NCBI RefSeq assembly: GCF_014192515.1
Contig: NZ_JACHYB010000002.1
Location: forward strand, 434,001-498,000
Source of the DNA: Microbacter margulisiae
GTDB lineage: Bacteria > Bacteroidota > Bacteroidia > Bacteroidales > Paludibacteraceae
DNA: 64,000 nt
Direction: 5' to 3'
In this document: positions 48,625 to 58,652 of the stretch, one piece after another
How positions within the stretch are numbered: the first letter of the stretch is position 1
Layout: every line of letters starts with the position of its first letter
Translations under genes and position numbers: made by a program
Notes under the pieces: generated by a model
The model's input: the letters and a program-made list of their open reading frames with translations, nothing else
Databases searched by the model: none
Told to the model about the DNA's origin: nothing

Positions 48625-50274
48625 ATGAAAAGAGCTATCCTCTTAATGGTTTCTGTTTTTATCATGCATCTTGTTGATGCCCGAAGCGGTATAGACTCTT
48701 TACTGCATGTATTGGATCAGACCATTGACAATCATGCCATATATGACCAACAAAAAGAGGCAAAGCTCCATCATCTGAAAGAGTTACTGAAAATGGCTCC
48801 TTCTGACGAATTAAGATACAACCTATGCGGACAGCTTTTTGATGAATATAAAACATATATATCTGACTCTGCATTAAATTATGCACGATTAAAACTACAG
48901 ATTGCAGAAAAGCTGCAAGATCAAAACAAACTAAACGATGCGCGCCTGAATCTTGCATCCATTATGGGCACTGTAGGAATGTATAATGAGGCTTTGGATA
49001 TTGTGAAAAGCGTAAATATAAGGTATTCACCTGATCTGAAGGCTTACTACTTTTACATCTACCGCACCATATACGGCTATCTGGCCGATTATGCCGTATC
49101 AAGTCAGGAAAAAGCCAGATATGATTATCTTACAGCTAATTATCGCGATTCCTTGCTAATAACGAATCCGCCACAATCAAGTCCTTATATTATGGTCAGA
49201 TCTGACCAATTGATTGTGAACCATCAATACGACCAGGCATTGAAGTTACTGCTTCCCTATTTTCCAACAATCGCCAACGATAATCACAACCGCGCTATTA
49301 TTGCTTACAGCATATCCCAGGCATATCGTGGCAAAAGGGAACGTGAATTGGAAGAACAATGGCTTGCAATATCAGCCATCTACGACTTAAGATCAGATAA
49401 TAAAGAATACATTTCCTTGCGCAGTCTGGCTTACCTGCTTTATGAAGACAAAGAAATAGACAGGGCATATAAATACATTAAGCGCTCTCTCCAGGATGCC
49501 CTTTTCTGTAATGCACGATTACGGACAATCGAAATATCGCAAATGATCCCCATCATTGATAAGGCATATCAATCTGAAATTACGGCGCGACAACGCCAGC
49601 TTGTTCTCTTTTTGATTAGTATCAGCTTTTTATCTCTAATCTTATTAGTCGTACTGTTTCTGCTCTACCGGCAAATGAAAAAACTGAACAAAGCCCGGAA
49701 AGATCTGAGCAAAGCTAATGACAGGTTAAATGATCTCAATCACGAGCTTTTCAGCACCAATGAGCAATTGAAGGAAGCAAACACCACCCTTAGCGAAGCC
49801 AATCTAATTAAAGAAGAATACATTGGACGCTACATGGATCAATGTTCTGCATATATCGACAAACTCGACAACTATCGCCGCCTCCTAAACAAAACAGCCA
49901 CAGCAGGAAAAATGGATGACCTGTTGCATGCCATTAAATCAAAGCAATTTATCGAAGATGAGCTTACGGAATTTTATGCTAACTTCGACACTACCTTTCT
50001 TCAGTTATTCCCCTCTTTTGTCGAAGAATTCAATAACTTATTAGTCGACAATGAACGAATTACACTGAAACAGGGAGAACATCTCAACACCGAATTACGG
50101 ATTTTTGCATTGATTAGGCTTGGCATCACAGACAGCGTCAAGATTTCACATTTCTTACGCTATTCATTATCCACCATTTATAATTACAGAACTAAATTCA
50201 GAAACAAAGCTTCCGGCCCAAGAGATGAATTTGAAATCAAAGTGATGCAGATCGGCACTAAAAACACCTTGTAA
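48625..50274 (+). CDS. TPR-containing membrane regulator with DUF6377-type C-terminus
   Basis: This is a 549-residue protein. A signal peptide (about 1-19) is followed by a helical TPR-like region (about 25-310; [29 protein letters not shown] is one repeat). A single membrane helix lies at about 325-347 ([21 protein letters not shown]), then a coiled coil (about 350-400; [26 protein letters not shown]). The C-terminal domain (about 400-549) ends in a helix-turn-helix-like segment ([31 protein letters not shown]). This is the DUF6377 family, often found beside Bacteroidota glycan loci and comparable in layout to SusR-type regulators: periplasmic sensing, cytoplasmic DNA binding. It is directly ahead of the GH66 locus on the same strand but cut off from it by a strong terminator. 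It likely controls the alpha-glucan genes. Ligand and DNA target are unknown. Confidence 0.85.
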   Translation: MKRAILLMVSVFIMHLVDARSGIDSLLHVLDQTIDNHAIYDQQKEAKLHHLKELLKMAPSDELRYNLCGQLFDEYKTYISDSALNYARLKLQIAEKLQDQNKLNDARLNLASIMGTVGMYNEALDIVKSVNIRYSPDLKAYYFYIYRTIYGYLADYAVSSQEKARYDYLTANYRDSLLITNPPQSSPYIMVRSDQLIVNHQYDQALKLLLPYFPTIANDNHNRAIIAYSISQAYRGKRERELEEQWLAISAIYDLRSDNKEYISLRSLAYLLYEDKEIDRAYKYIKRSLQDALFCNARLRTIEISQMIPIIDKAYQSEITARQRQLVLFLISISFLSLILLVVLFLLYRQMKKLNKARKDLSKANDRLNDLNHELFSTNEQLKEANTTLSEANLIKEEYIGRYMDQCSAYIDKLDNYRRLLNKTATAGKMDDLLHAIKSKQFIEDELTEFYANFDTTFLQLFPSFVEEFNNLLVDNERITLKQGEHLNTELRIFALIRLGITDSVKISHFLRYSLSTIYNYRTKFRNKASGPRDEFEIKVMQIGTKNTL

Positions 50275-50294
50275 AAATAATATCAGTATCTTAA

Positions 50295-50335
50295 AATAAG
50301 CCTTTCAGAAGTAAATTCTGAAAGGCTTATTTTTT
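50295..50335 (+). terminator. Strong intrinsic terminator after the DUF6377 regulator
   Basis: A perfect 16-bp stem AATAAGCCTTTCAGAA / TTCTGAAAGGCTTATT closes on the loop GTAAA (50311-50315) and is followed by TTTT. It begins 21 nt after the stop codon. It is the clearest terminator in the window. Confidence 0.92.
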
Positions 50336-50666
50336 AGCACCACTACATTTTTCACCAGCAAAAAGACAACAATTACATTGATAATCAAAATAATAAAAAG
50401 CAGCCACTCCTGTATCGACTACATTTTTATTACTAAGAATTTTATTGAATTTGAAGGATTCTAATTTTGCAATACCAAACACGAACAATTCGACCGGTTC
50501 GCACGTCGGACGTTCTTCAAATTTCTCGATTATCGATTATCAATCCTTAAATTCACAAACTATGAAACATGCTTCCCATTAGACTCTCCTTTTTATGTTG
50601 TCCGGTTCTGTAAAGCCGACACAGTCAACAATTTTCAAAAAGCAACAATTTTGGCGTAATTAGTTT
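50336..50666 (+). promoter_or_regulatory. Upstream region of the alpha-glucan SusC gene
   Basis: These 331 nt between the terminator and SusC must contain the operon promoter. TAATTTTG at 50462-50469 matches the -7 consensus, but without a -33 box at proper distance. No coding sequence was seen, and no copy of the xylan promoter block is present. Confidence 0.4.
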
Positions 50667-53600
50667 ATGCCGATCTTCTTAAAAACAAATTATTTGCACA
50701 TGAATCTATCAACCTTAAATTTTGAATCAATGGTTTATCTAAAACAAGCTCTATACAGCATAGTGGTGCTATGTTGTATGTTTTTTATTCCCAACAGTGT
50801 TTCATCCCAAACCATCGACCACATAGCAGGTACGGTCGTGGATAAACAAGGAGAACCACTAATTGGCGTAAGCATCTTAATCAAAGGAACTTCTATTGGC
50901 ACCATTACAAATGCTGACGGAAATTTTACGTTAACAAACAAAACAATGCAGAATCCTGTATTGCAAGTTTCATATTTGGGGTTTATTCCCCAGGAAATTA
51001 CAGTCACAGGCTTGTCCCCGCTTCATATAGTGATGGCAGAAAGTACAAAATCACTCGACGAAGTAGTAGTGGTGGGCTATGGCAGTCAGCGAAAAAAAGA
51101 CCTCACAGGAGCAGTTGCAGTAGTTGAACCCAAAGACCTGAATAACATTCCTGTAGCAACCATTGGCGATGCATTGGAAGGAAGGGCTGCTGGTGTACAG
51201 ATCATTTCTTCCGGAGTTCCGGGTAATGATCCGACTGTGCTGATTCGGGGTATCGGAACCATCAACGATGCATCACCCCTTTTTGTAATCGATGGTGTAC
51301 CTGTTTCGAGCGGATTGGGAGAGCTAAATATGAACGATGTTCAATCAATCCAGGTTTTGAAAGATGCATCTGCAACAGCTATTTACGGATCACGGGGAGC
51401 AAATGGAGTGGTTATTGTAACCACAAAACACGGAACAACCGACTCAAAACCCCGCATGAATCTGAACTATTATTTTGGTATCCAGCAAGCAGCCAAAATT
51501 GTCCATATGCTGGATGCATCTCAGTTTTCTGCATTACATAACGACATGATGACAAATGCAGGCCTGGCAAAAGATCCGGCTTACGCCAATCCCGCATCAC
51601 TGGGGCAGGGAACAGACTGGCTGGGAGCGCTCTTCACCACGGCTCCCATGCACAATATTTCATTCTCTTATTCTGTTGGCGGAAGCAAAAGCAGCTACTA
51701 TGTTTCCGGTAACTATATCGATCAGAATGGTATTGTGATTAACACGGGATACAAAAAACTCACCCTGCAATTCAACAGCGATACTAAAATATCAGACAAA
51801 TTACGATTCGGGAATAGCATTACGTTGAATCATGACATTCGCACCAATGGTAATTATAACATTCAAAACACCATGCTGGCACTGCCAACCCAACCGATTT
51901 ACAGAACAAATGGCAACTATTCCGGGCCGGTTGCACAACCAATATGGGATGGTGATCTTGTAAACCCGATAGGTCTGGCAAAAACGGTTGATAATGCAAC
52001 AAACGGCTATAACATCATCGGGTCAATCTACGGAGAACTGGAAATCATTAGCGGATTAAAGCTTAAATCAACAGTTGGCCTGCAGGGAAATCTATGGGAC
52101 AGCAGAACCTGGGCTCCCGAATATACATGGGATACCAGCATCAACTCCCAGGCATACCTCAGCGAACAATACAACAAAAACTTCACCTGGAACTGGGATA
52201 ATACGCTGACATACGATAAATCGTTCGGGAAACACCATCTGACCGTCATGGCAGGAACAAGCGCCCAGGAGAACCAGTATAATTACCTGAACGGATCGGT
52301 GCAGAATTTTGCCAGTGAACTTACCCAGCAAATGTCAAACGGCACAAGTAACCCGACGGTAGGAGGCGATGCAAGCAGTTGGTCATTATTATCATACATG
52401 GGGCGTGTAAATTACAATTATGCCGACAAATATCTATTAACAGGAACTTTACGCCGAGATGGGTCATCCAGGTTCGGAAGTGGAAATAAATGGGGACTTT
52501 TCCCTTCAGGGTCAGCGGCATGGCGTATTTCAAAAGAGAAATTCTTCAGAAATATTCATTTTGTGGATGATCTGAAACTGCGCGCCGGTTTTGGAATCAC
52601 AGGGAATCAACAAATTGGCAATTACTCATTTGCTTCGGCTTTACAGACCATAACTTATAATTTCAACAATTCTATTGTCTCTGCTGTAGTGCCAAGCGTG
52701 ATGCCAAATCCCAACGTACAATGGGAAGAACAAAAGCAAACCAACGTAGGGATTGATGCTGTAGTGCTAAACGACAGAATCGATTTCACAATTGACGGAT
52801 ACCTGAAATATACGGACAAAATGCTTGTCCCGATGTCAGTCCCCATTACTACAGGTTATTCTGATGTTTACGTACCATCTATCAATGCCGGCAAAATGGA
52901 GAATAAAGGGATTGAACTGACCGTTAATTCCCGAAACCTGACCGGAAAATTCAAATGGTCCTCTTCGTTCAATGTTGCTTACAATCAGAACAAAGTGGTC
53001 AGTATCAATGACACCGTGCCTATGACAACAGGCAGCATTGGTCTGAACTATAATTTAGCATTGATTCAGGCGGGACATCCCATTAATTCTTTCTACGGAT
53101 ATGTAACTGATGGAATTTTTCAAACACAGGCAGAAGTCAATAATCATGCACTGCAAGTACCCGGTAATGATCCATATAACAGAACCTCCCCGGGTGATAT
53201 CCGGTTCAAAGACCTGAACAACGACGGCGTGATCAACGACAAAGACCGTACATTCTTAGGCAATCCTAACCCGACGTTTATCTTCTCATTGAACAATACG
53301 TTTTCCTATATGGGCTTTGATCTAAGTATCTACCTGCAAGGCGTAGCAGGGAATAAGATATTTAATGCCAACAGAATTTGGGACGAAGGCATGTCAGTAG
53401 CCCAAAACCAGACGACAGCCGTTTTGGCTCGTTGGACAGGCCCCGGGACAAGCAACTCCATGCCTCGAGCCATATACAATGACCCGAATGAAAACACGAG
53501 ACCTTCCGATAGATACATAGAAGACGGTTCATACTTGAGAATCAAGAATATAACACTTAATTATACAATTCCTCAAAAATGGCTGAAGTCCGTGTCTCTT

Positions 53601-53750
53601 ACATCTGCCCGCGTCTATGTGTCGGCTGAGAACTTGTACACATTTACAAAATACTCAGGATTTGATCCCGAAGTCGGGGCTAGTGGTATAGACAACAATG
53701 TATATCCTGTCACGCGCACTATCAGTATGGGAGTTAATCTTGGTTTCTAA
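50667..53750 (+). CDS. SusC/RagA TonB-dependent transporter of the alpha-glucan locus
   Basis: This is a TonB-dependent transporter of up to 1027 residues. The signal peptide (MVYLKQALYSIVVLCCMFFIPNSVSS) begins at the Met encoded at 50730, so that or the ATG at 50700 is the more likely start. A CarboxypepD_reg-like domain (about 50-130; IAGTVVDKQGEPLIGVSILIKG) leads to SLDEVVVVGYG, the plug (PLFVIDGVPVSSG, IYGSRGANGVVIVTTK) and a barrel ending GVNLGF. The DLNNDGVINDKDRT loop looks like a calcium-binding turn. It has its own SusD 21 nt downstream. With GH66 in the same operon it probably imports isomalto-oligosaccharides. It is more similar in layout to the first xylan SusC than to the short one. 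Confidence 0.96.
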   Translation: MPIFLKTNYLHMNLSTLNFESMVYLKQALYSIVVLCCMFFIPNSVSSQTIDHIAGTVVDKQGEPLIGVSILIKGTSIGTITNADGNFTLTNKTMQNPVLQVSYLGFIPQEITVTGLSPLHIVMAESTKSLDEVVVVGYGSQRKKDLTGAVAVVEPKDLNNIPVATIGDALEGRAAGVQIISSGVPGNDPTVLIRGIGTINDASPLFVIDGVPVSSGLGELNMNDVQSIQVLKDASATAIYGSRGANGVVIVTTKHGTTDSKPRMNLNYYFGIQQAAKIVHMLDASQFSALHNDMMTNAGLAKDPAYANPASLGQGTDWLGALFTTAPMHNISFSYSVGGSKSSYYVSGNYIDQNGIVINTGYKKLTLQFNSDTKISDKLRFGNSITLNHDIRTNGNYNIQNTMLALPTQPIYRTNGNYSGPVAQPIWDGDLVNPIGLAKTVDNATNGYNIIGSIYGELEIISGLKLKSTVGLQGNLWDSRTWAPEYTWDTSINSQAYLSEQYNKNFTWNWDNTLTYDKSFGKHHLTVMAGTSAQENQYNYLNGSVQNFASELTQQMSNGTSNPTVGGDASSWSLLSYMGRVNYNYADKYLLTGTLRRDGSSRFGSGNKWGLFPSGSAAWRISKEKFFRNIHFVDDLKLRAGFGITGNQQIGNYSFASALQTITYNFNNSIVSAVVPSVMPNPNVQWEEQKQTNVGIDAVVLNDRIDFTIDGYLKYTDKMLVPMSVPITTGYSDVYVPSINAGKMENKGIELTVNSRNLTGKFKWSSSFNVAYNQNKVVSINDTVPMTTGSIGLNYNLALIQAGHPINSFYGYVTDGIFQTQAEVNNHALQVPGNDPYNRTSPGDIRFKDLNNDGVINDKDRTFLGNPNPTFIFSLNNTFSYMGFDLSIYLQGVAGNKIFNANRIWDEGMSVAQNQTTAVLARWTGPGTSNSMPRAIYNDPNENTRPSDRYIEDGSYLRIKNITLNYTIPQKWLKSVSLTSARVYVSAENLYTFTKYSGFDPEVGASGIDNNVYPVTRTISMGVNLGF

Positions 53751-53771
53751 TCTATTAAAATTCATCTTATT

Positions 53772-55247
53772 ATGAAACATATATTATATTGTTCCTTCTT
53801 TATTCTGGCTATGGTATTAGTAGGATGCAGCAACGGCTTTTTGAACAAAGCGCCTGAAGACTCTATCAATACCGCCAACTTCTTTCAAACGGAAGATGAC
53901 GCCATATCGGCAATCAATGGAGCCTACCAGCCCTTGCAATGGCCAAAACTTTACAATATGCGAATGTGGACAACCGATATCATGGCAGGAAATAGTGTAG
54001 TAGGTGCCGGAGGCGGTACCGATGGTATTGAAACCCAGCAGGAAGCCAATTTTGTCACAGCTCCGGATAATGCCGGCGTACTTGATTTGTGGCGTGGTCC
54101 ATGGCCTGGCATTCTTCGTTGTAATATTGTCTTACAGAAAGTTCCGGATATGAATTTTGATCAAGCGGTTAAAGAGCGAATATTAGGAGAAGCTCATTTT
54201 CTTCGTGGTCTCTATTATTTCATACTGGTTCGCTTCTTCGGGGATGTACCATTGGTATTGCAACCGGTTAATCCGGGAGACAATCTACGTCCGTCACGCA
54301 CTCCTAAAGCAAAGGTATATGATCAGATTGTTTCCGATTTCTCCGAAGCCATTGCTCTGCTTCCCCGTCGGGAAAGCTACACCGGATCGGACATTGGCCG
54401 TGCCTCCAAAGGTTCGGCAGAAGGTATGCTTGCCAAGGTATTTCTAACACTGGGCAACTGGAACCGCGTAGTTTCCTTGTGCGATTCAGTAAAAGCGTTA
54501 GGATATGAATTGGATGCCAACTATGCGGACAATTTTAATCCGCTTACAAAGAACTCAAAAGAGTCGTTGTTTGAAATCCAGTATTCCGGAAGTGTGGCAT
54601 ACAATTTCTGGGCAAATGAAAATCAGGCATCCTGGTTAAGTACGTATATGGGCCCCCGAGGATCAAACATGGTAGCCGGAGGCTGGGGATGGAACCAACC
54701 CACACAGGAATTCGTAGACTCATACGAACCGGGCGATTTGCGCAAAGATGCTACAATTTTATACCAGGGGTGCCCTCAGTTTGACGGGATGGATTATTCA
54801 AGCAGCTATTCCTCGACCGGATACAATGTTCGTAAGTTCCTTGTTCCAATGGCAATAGCATCAGCATACAACAATAGTCCCGAAGATTTTCCTGTCCTGC
54901 GCTATGCTGATGTGCTGCTTATGAAAGCCGAAGCATTGAATAATCTCGGACAGACAGCACAGGCCGAAGAACCTCTTAACGAAGTGCGAGCACGTGCAGG
55001 ACTGCCTGCTGTCAGTGGTTTATCACAAAGCGACATGAAGTCTAAGATTCTCCACGAGCGCCGAATGGAACTGGCTTTCGAGGGTCAGCGCTGGTTCGAT
55101 CTTATTCGTGTGGATAATGGTCAGTATGGTATTGATTTCCTGCACTCCATTGGGAAACTCAACATGAGCTCCAAATATCTTCTGTTACCGATTCCACAAA
55201 TAGATATTGACGCCAATCCTAATCTGAAACAGAATCCGGGATACTAA
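53772..55247 (+). CDS. SusD/RagB-family lipoprotein of the alpha-glucan locus
   Basis: This is a 491-residue lipoprotein (lipobox LVGC, Cys19). It has SusD TPR helices (ILGEAHFLRGLYYFILVRFFGDVPLV) and the C-terminal signature VRARAGLPAVSG, ILHERRMELAFEGQRWFDLIRV, PIPQIDIDANPNLKQNPGY. It is shorter than the two xylan SusDs and lacks their MANG.PITDPNSGYDP loop, in keeping with a different ligand. It lies 21 nt after SusC and 26 nt before the SusE-like gene. It should act as substrate lid of the SusC at 50667. Confidence 0.96.
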   Translation: MKHILYCSFFILAMVLVGCSNGFLNKAPEDSINTANFFQTEDDAISAINGAYQPLQWPKLYNMRMWTTDIMAGNSVVGAGGGTDGIETQQEANFVTAPDNAGVLDLWRGPWPGILRCNIVLQKVPDMNFDQAVKERILGEAHFLRGLYYFILVRFFGDVPLVLQPVNPGDNLRPSRTPKAKVYDQIVSDFSEAIALLPRRESYTGSDIGRASKGSAEGMLAKVFLTLGNWNRVVSLCDSVKALGYELDANYADNFNPLTKNSKESLFEIQYSGSVAYNFWANENQASWLSTYMGPRGSNMVAGGWGWNQPTQEFVDSYEPGDLRKDATILYQGCPQFDGMDYSSSYSSTGYNVRKFLVPMAIASAYNNSPEDFPVLRYADVLLMKAEALNNLGQTAQAEEPLNEVRARAGLPAVSGLSQSDMKSKILHERRMELAFEGQRWFDLIRVDNGQYGIDFLHSIGKLNMSSKYLLLPIPQIDIDANPNLKQNPGY

Positions 55248-55273
55248 TTATTTATTTCACACACAAGATTGAC

Positions 55274-56818
55274 ATGAAAAAACTATCTCTTTATCCCAAT
55301 TGGAATAAGCCTATAAGTATATCTGTTTCGTGCTGTCTTGATAAAAAACTATTTCGTATGAACAAAAACAACATAATGCGCATCACCATGCAATATGCGC
55401 TTTTCAATCGGTTATTTTCCAGTTGCCTTGGAGTTCTTGCTATAGCCTTGATTTTCACATTATCTTCCTGTCAGGATAGTTTGTTCGGTAATATTGCCGT
55501 GGCAGGGCCTCTGGCACTCTCGACTTCATCGGACACACTTGTTCTGGCACAAAAGAACGATCAAACAACAGCATTGACTCTAAGCTGGACAACAGGTACC
55601 AATCACGGCACAGGAGCTTCGATCGCGTATGTACTTCAGATTGACAAGAAAGGAAACAATTTTGCTTCCGCCATTCAGTTTAACATGGGTAAAGGCGTTT
55701 ATACCAAAAGCTTTACAGTTGCCGAATTAAATGATTCCCTGTTGAATCACTGGAAATTTCAGCCGGGGATTGCTGCACAGCTCGAAGCCCGGATCATTGA
55801 TACCGTTTATTCACAACCTATCGTTAACGATGTATCTCCGTTGCTTACAATGAATGTAACGCCTTATCAACCGGTGAGCAAAACATTGTATCTCGTTGGA
55901 AGTGCGTCTCCAAACGGAGCGGATGTCAACAATGCTATTGTAATGACTCCTAGCGCTACTGACCCTACCATCTTTACTTATCAGGGGTTATTAAATGCCG
56001 GAAGTTTGAAATTCATCACCACACTGGGACAAGTGCTGCCATCATACAATGAAGGAGCGGATTCCACCCATCTGATTTACCGGACTGACAGCAGTCAGCC
56101 TGACAATCAGTTTACGGTCAGTCAGTCTGCCGTATATAAAGTCACCGTCAGTCTGCTCGATCTTACGGTAAGTATAAAGCAGGTGGATTTGCCTCCTTAC
56201 TCTACCTTATATATTGTCGGCGACGCTGCGCCTAATGGATGGGACATAGCCAACGCAACACCTTTGGTAGAAGATCCCAACAATCCGTTTGTCTTCACCT
56301 ATCAGGGGGTCTTGAATGCAGGTGCATTTAAATTTCCGGTAAATCGAAATACTGATTGGAATCAGGACATGTACATGCGTACGGACGATACGCACATGTA
56401 TCTCCATAAAGGCGGCAACAGCGACGACAATAAATGGACAATAGCCAAGAAAGGATATTATACCCTGACCCTCGATCTGTCGAATAACACGATTAAAATT
56501 TTGCGGACAGAACTATATATCGTGGGAGACGCAACGCCGATCGGATGGAACATTGATCAGGCCATTGCCCTGACAGAAGATGCCGTTAACGGTTGTATCT
56601 TTACCTATAGCGGACCGATGGTCGCAGGGCAGTTCAAATTCCCTGTCAACCGGAATACCGATTGGGGGCAGGATATGTACATGATGGCAAGCGACTCAAC
56701 CATGTATCGCCATGTAGGTGGAGCTTCTGACGATAATAAATGGACGATCTCTACAGCCGGTAACTACGTGATTACGGCCAACATCGAAACATTAAAAATA
56801 AGCATTCAAAAACAATAA
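55274..56818 (+). CDS. SusE/SusF-like surface glycan-binding lipoprotein with repeated binding modules
   Basis: This is a lipoprotein with lipobox FTLSSC; the true start is probably internal (ATG at 55358 or 55376), since the signal peptide begins near MRITMQYALF. A SusE-type N-terminal Ig-like domain (ALSTSSDTLVLAQKNDQTTALTLSW) is followed by three C-terminal modules of the SusE/SusF carbohydrate-binding kind, starting near TLYLVGSASPNG, TLYIVGDAAPNGWDI and ELYIVGDATPIGWNI. The last two are close copies at a 102-residue period and share FKFPVNRNTDW.QDMYM and SDDNKWTI. Such modules bind alpha-glucans in the starch system. It sits between SusD and the GH66 gene and probably tethers dextran or related alpha-glucan at the surface. 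A hairpin follows its stop codon. Confidence 0.92.
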   Translation: MKKLSLYPNWNKPISISVSCCLDKKLFRMNKNNIMRITMQYALFNRLFSSCLGVLAIALIFTLSSCQDSLFGNIAVAGPLALSTSSDTLVLAQKNDQTTALTLSWTTGTNHGTGASIAYVLQIDKKGNNFASAIQFNMGKGVYTKSFTVAELNDSLLNHWKFQPGIAAQLEARIIDTVYSQPIVNDVSPLLTMNVTPYQPVSKTLYLVGSASPNGADVNNAIVMTPSATDPTIFTYQGLLNAGSLKFITTLGQVLPSYNEGADSTHLIYRTDSSQPDNQFTVSQSAVYKVTVSLLDLTVSIKQVDLPPYSTLYIVGDAAPNGWDIANATPLVEDPNNPFVFTYQGVLNAGAFKFPVNRNTDWNQDMYMRTDDTHMYLHKGGNSDDNKWTIAKKGYYTLTLDLSNNTIKILRTELYIVGDATPIGWNIDQAIALTEDAVNGCIFTYSGPMVAGQFKFPVNRNTDWGQDMYMMASDSTMYRHVGGASDDNKWTISTAGNYVITANIETLKISIQKQ

Positions 56819-56836
56819 CATCGAAAAGAACATCAC

Positions 56837-56869
56837 AGGGTTGCCTTCGGGTACAAGGCAACCCTCTTT
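56837..56869 (+). terminator. Hairpin with T-run between the SusE-like gene and GH66
   Basis: AGGGTTGCCTT (56837-56847) pairs perfectly with AAGGCAACCCT (56855-56865), loop CGGGTAC, followed by CTTTT. It begins 18 nt after the SusE-like stop and ends 25 nt before the GH66 ATG. It looks like an intrinsic terminator or attenuator, parallel to the one before GH10 in the xylan locus. Confidence 0.78.
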
Positions 56870-56894
56870 TGATATCCAAATAAAACAATCCTTT

Positions 56895-58652
56895 ATGAGA
56901 CATTCTCCGTTTATCTATCTATTCCTTTTATTTTCATTACTGGCCACTTCCTGCAGCAAAGGAAACGGAATATCCTCGCCCCCCGTACAAGTCTCGGCAA
57001 CGCCGGTAAATATATCAAGCGACAAAGCATGCTACTCCCCGGGAAGCGTCGTGACGTTTACGATTGACCATGCCCTGCCTTCAACAGTCAAAATAAGATA
57101 CCGTCATCTATCGACAATATTGGACGAGAAACCTTTATCAGGCGCGACATGGCAATGGACAACTCCATCCACCGATTTCTCAGGCTATATGGTTGATCTA
57201 TATGACGTAGTAAATGGACAGGAAGTGGTTTACGGCAGCATTGGAGTGGATGTCTCATCCGATTGGTCACATTTTCCGCGGTACGGGTTCTTGTCCGCCT
57301 ATCCTCAAATGACACCAGCCGCTATAGACTATGTAATTAATAACCTGAACAGGTATCATATTAACGGACTCCAGTTCTACGACTGGGAATATGAACATCA
57401 TCAACCGCTTGACGGCACAGTGGCAAATCCTGCCACGGAATGGACTGATATCGCTAACCGGCCTACTTATCTTTCCACTGTAAAGGGATATATAAATGCC
57501 GCTCATGCCTGCAACATGAAAACCATGTCATACAACCTGGCCTATGGAGCTTTAAGTGATGCTGCAGCCGATGGCGTTTCGGATGAATGGTACATTTTTA
57601 AGGATGCTTCGCACTCCAACCCGGATGTATGCAACCTGCCCGCTCCAATGTTCAAAAGTAATATTTGGATTCTCGATCCTTCCAACAGTTCATGGCAGCA
57701 ATACATTGCCTCCAAAACTGACGATGTCTACGCCGCATTGGGGTTCGACGGATACCATATCGACCAGTTGGGAGATCAGGGAACAGTATATAACTACTCG
57801 GGACAAATCGTAAACCTGCCCGCGGCATTCGGAAGCTTTATTAATGCCATGAAGAGCAACGCTCCTGACAAGCATTTGGTTATGAATGCCGTCAATCAAT
57901 TCGGGCAACCAAACATTGCAAATTCTCCGGTTGACTTCCTTTACACGGAAGTATGGAGCCCCAATGACGGATACAAAGACCTGGCTACGATCATTGCCAA
58001 TAACAACAGCTATAGCAACAACACGAAAAAGAGCATTCTGGCTGCTTATATGGATTATGACCTGGCCAACTCCACCGGTTTTTTTAATACTCCGGGTGTC
58101 TTGATGACCGATGCCGTGATATTTGCTTTCGGCGGTGCACATCTCGAATTGGGAGAACACATGCTGGACAAAGAATATTTTCCAAATGATAACCTGCAAA
58201 TGAAAGGCGATTTGCGTGATGCCCTGACACATTATTATGATTTTCTGGTAGCTTACGAAAACCTGCTTCGTGACGGTGGCACACAAAACACACCAGTCGT
58301 TGCATGTTTGGATGGTAAAATGACATTAAACGAATGGCCGCCTCAAACCGGAAGCGTAGCCATAACAGGTCGAGATATGGGTAACACACAGGTCATTCAT
58401 TTCCTGAACTTCACCAATGCCAATAGCCTCAACTGGCGCGATGCCAACGGTACACAACCGGCTCCCTCTACCATTGCCAACACTCAGGTAGCCTTTTCAA
58501 CAACCAAAGCCGTAAAGAATGTTTGGATGGCCTCCCCTGATTATAATGACGGAACGCCTCAGACGCTATCTTTTACCCAATCCAATGGCACCGTAACCTT
58601 TACACTACCCAGCCTCCTTTATTGGGATATGGTGGTGGTGGAATACAAGTAA
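56895..58652 (+). CDS. GH66 dextranase-like lipoprotein
   Basis: I start this at the ATG at 56895, because a longer frame begins with TTG inside the hairpin stem while this Met opens a clean lipoprotein signal (MRHSPFIYLFLLFSLLATSC, Cys20). The 585-residue protein has an N-terminal Ig-like domain (about 30-130) and a GH66 barrel. Candidate nucleophile Asp290 is in GFDGYHIDQLGD and acid/base Glu352 in FLYTEVWS. Their 62-residue spacing is close to that of Streptococcus mutans dextranase (Asp385/Glu453) and leaves no room for the CBM35 insertion of cycloisomaltooligosaccharide glucanotransferases. A C-terminal beta-sandwich follows. It would cut alpha-1,6-glucan at the cell surface, supplying the SusC/D pair. 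Family call is firm; endo-dextranase activity is inference. Confidence 0.9.
   Translation: MRHSPFIYLFLLFSLLATSCSKGNGISSPPVQVSATPVNISSDKACYSPGSVVTFTIDHALPSTVKIRYRHLSTILDEKPLSGATWQWTTPSTDFSGYMVDLYDVVNGQEVVYGSIGVDVSSDWSHFPRYGFLSAYPQMTPAAIDYVINNLNRYHINGLQFYDWEYEHHQPLDGTVANPATEWTDIANRPTYLSTVKGYINAAHACNMKTMSYNLAYGALSDAAADGVSDEWYIFKDASHSNPDVCNLPAPMFKSNIWILDPSNSSWQQYIASKTDDVYAALGFDGYHIDQLGDQGTVYNYSGQIVNLPAAFGSFINAMKSNAPDKHLVMNAVNQFGQPNIANSPVDFLYTEVWSPNDGYKDLATIIANNNSYSNNTKKSILAAYMDYDLANSTGFFNTPGVLMTDAVIFAFGGAHLELGEHMLDKEYFPNDNLQMKGDLRDALTHYYDFLVAYENLLRDGGTQNTPVVACLDGKMTLNEWPPQTGSVAITGRDMGNTQVIHFLNFTNANSLNWRDANGTQPAPSTIANTQVAFSTTKAVKNVWMASPDYNDGTPQTLSFTQSNGTVTFTLPSLLYWDMVVVEYK

Noticed and set aside
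56841..56894. TTG start 18 codons upstream for GH66
   Set aside because: It lies inside a perfect hairpin stem and would bury the lipoprotein signal; the ATG at 56895 gives a normal one.
57690..58286. 198-codon open frame on the minus strand inside GH66
   Set aside because: It lies wholly antisense to a gene with full GH66 motifs, has no homology-like pattern, signal peptide or start context.
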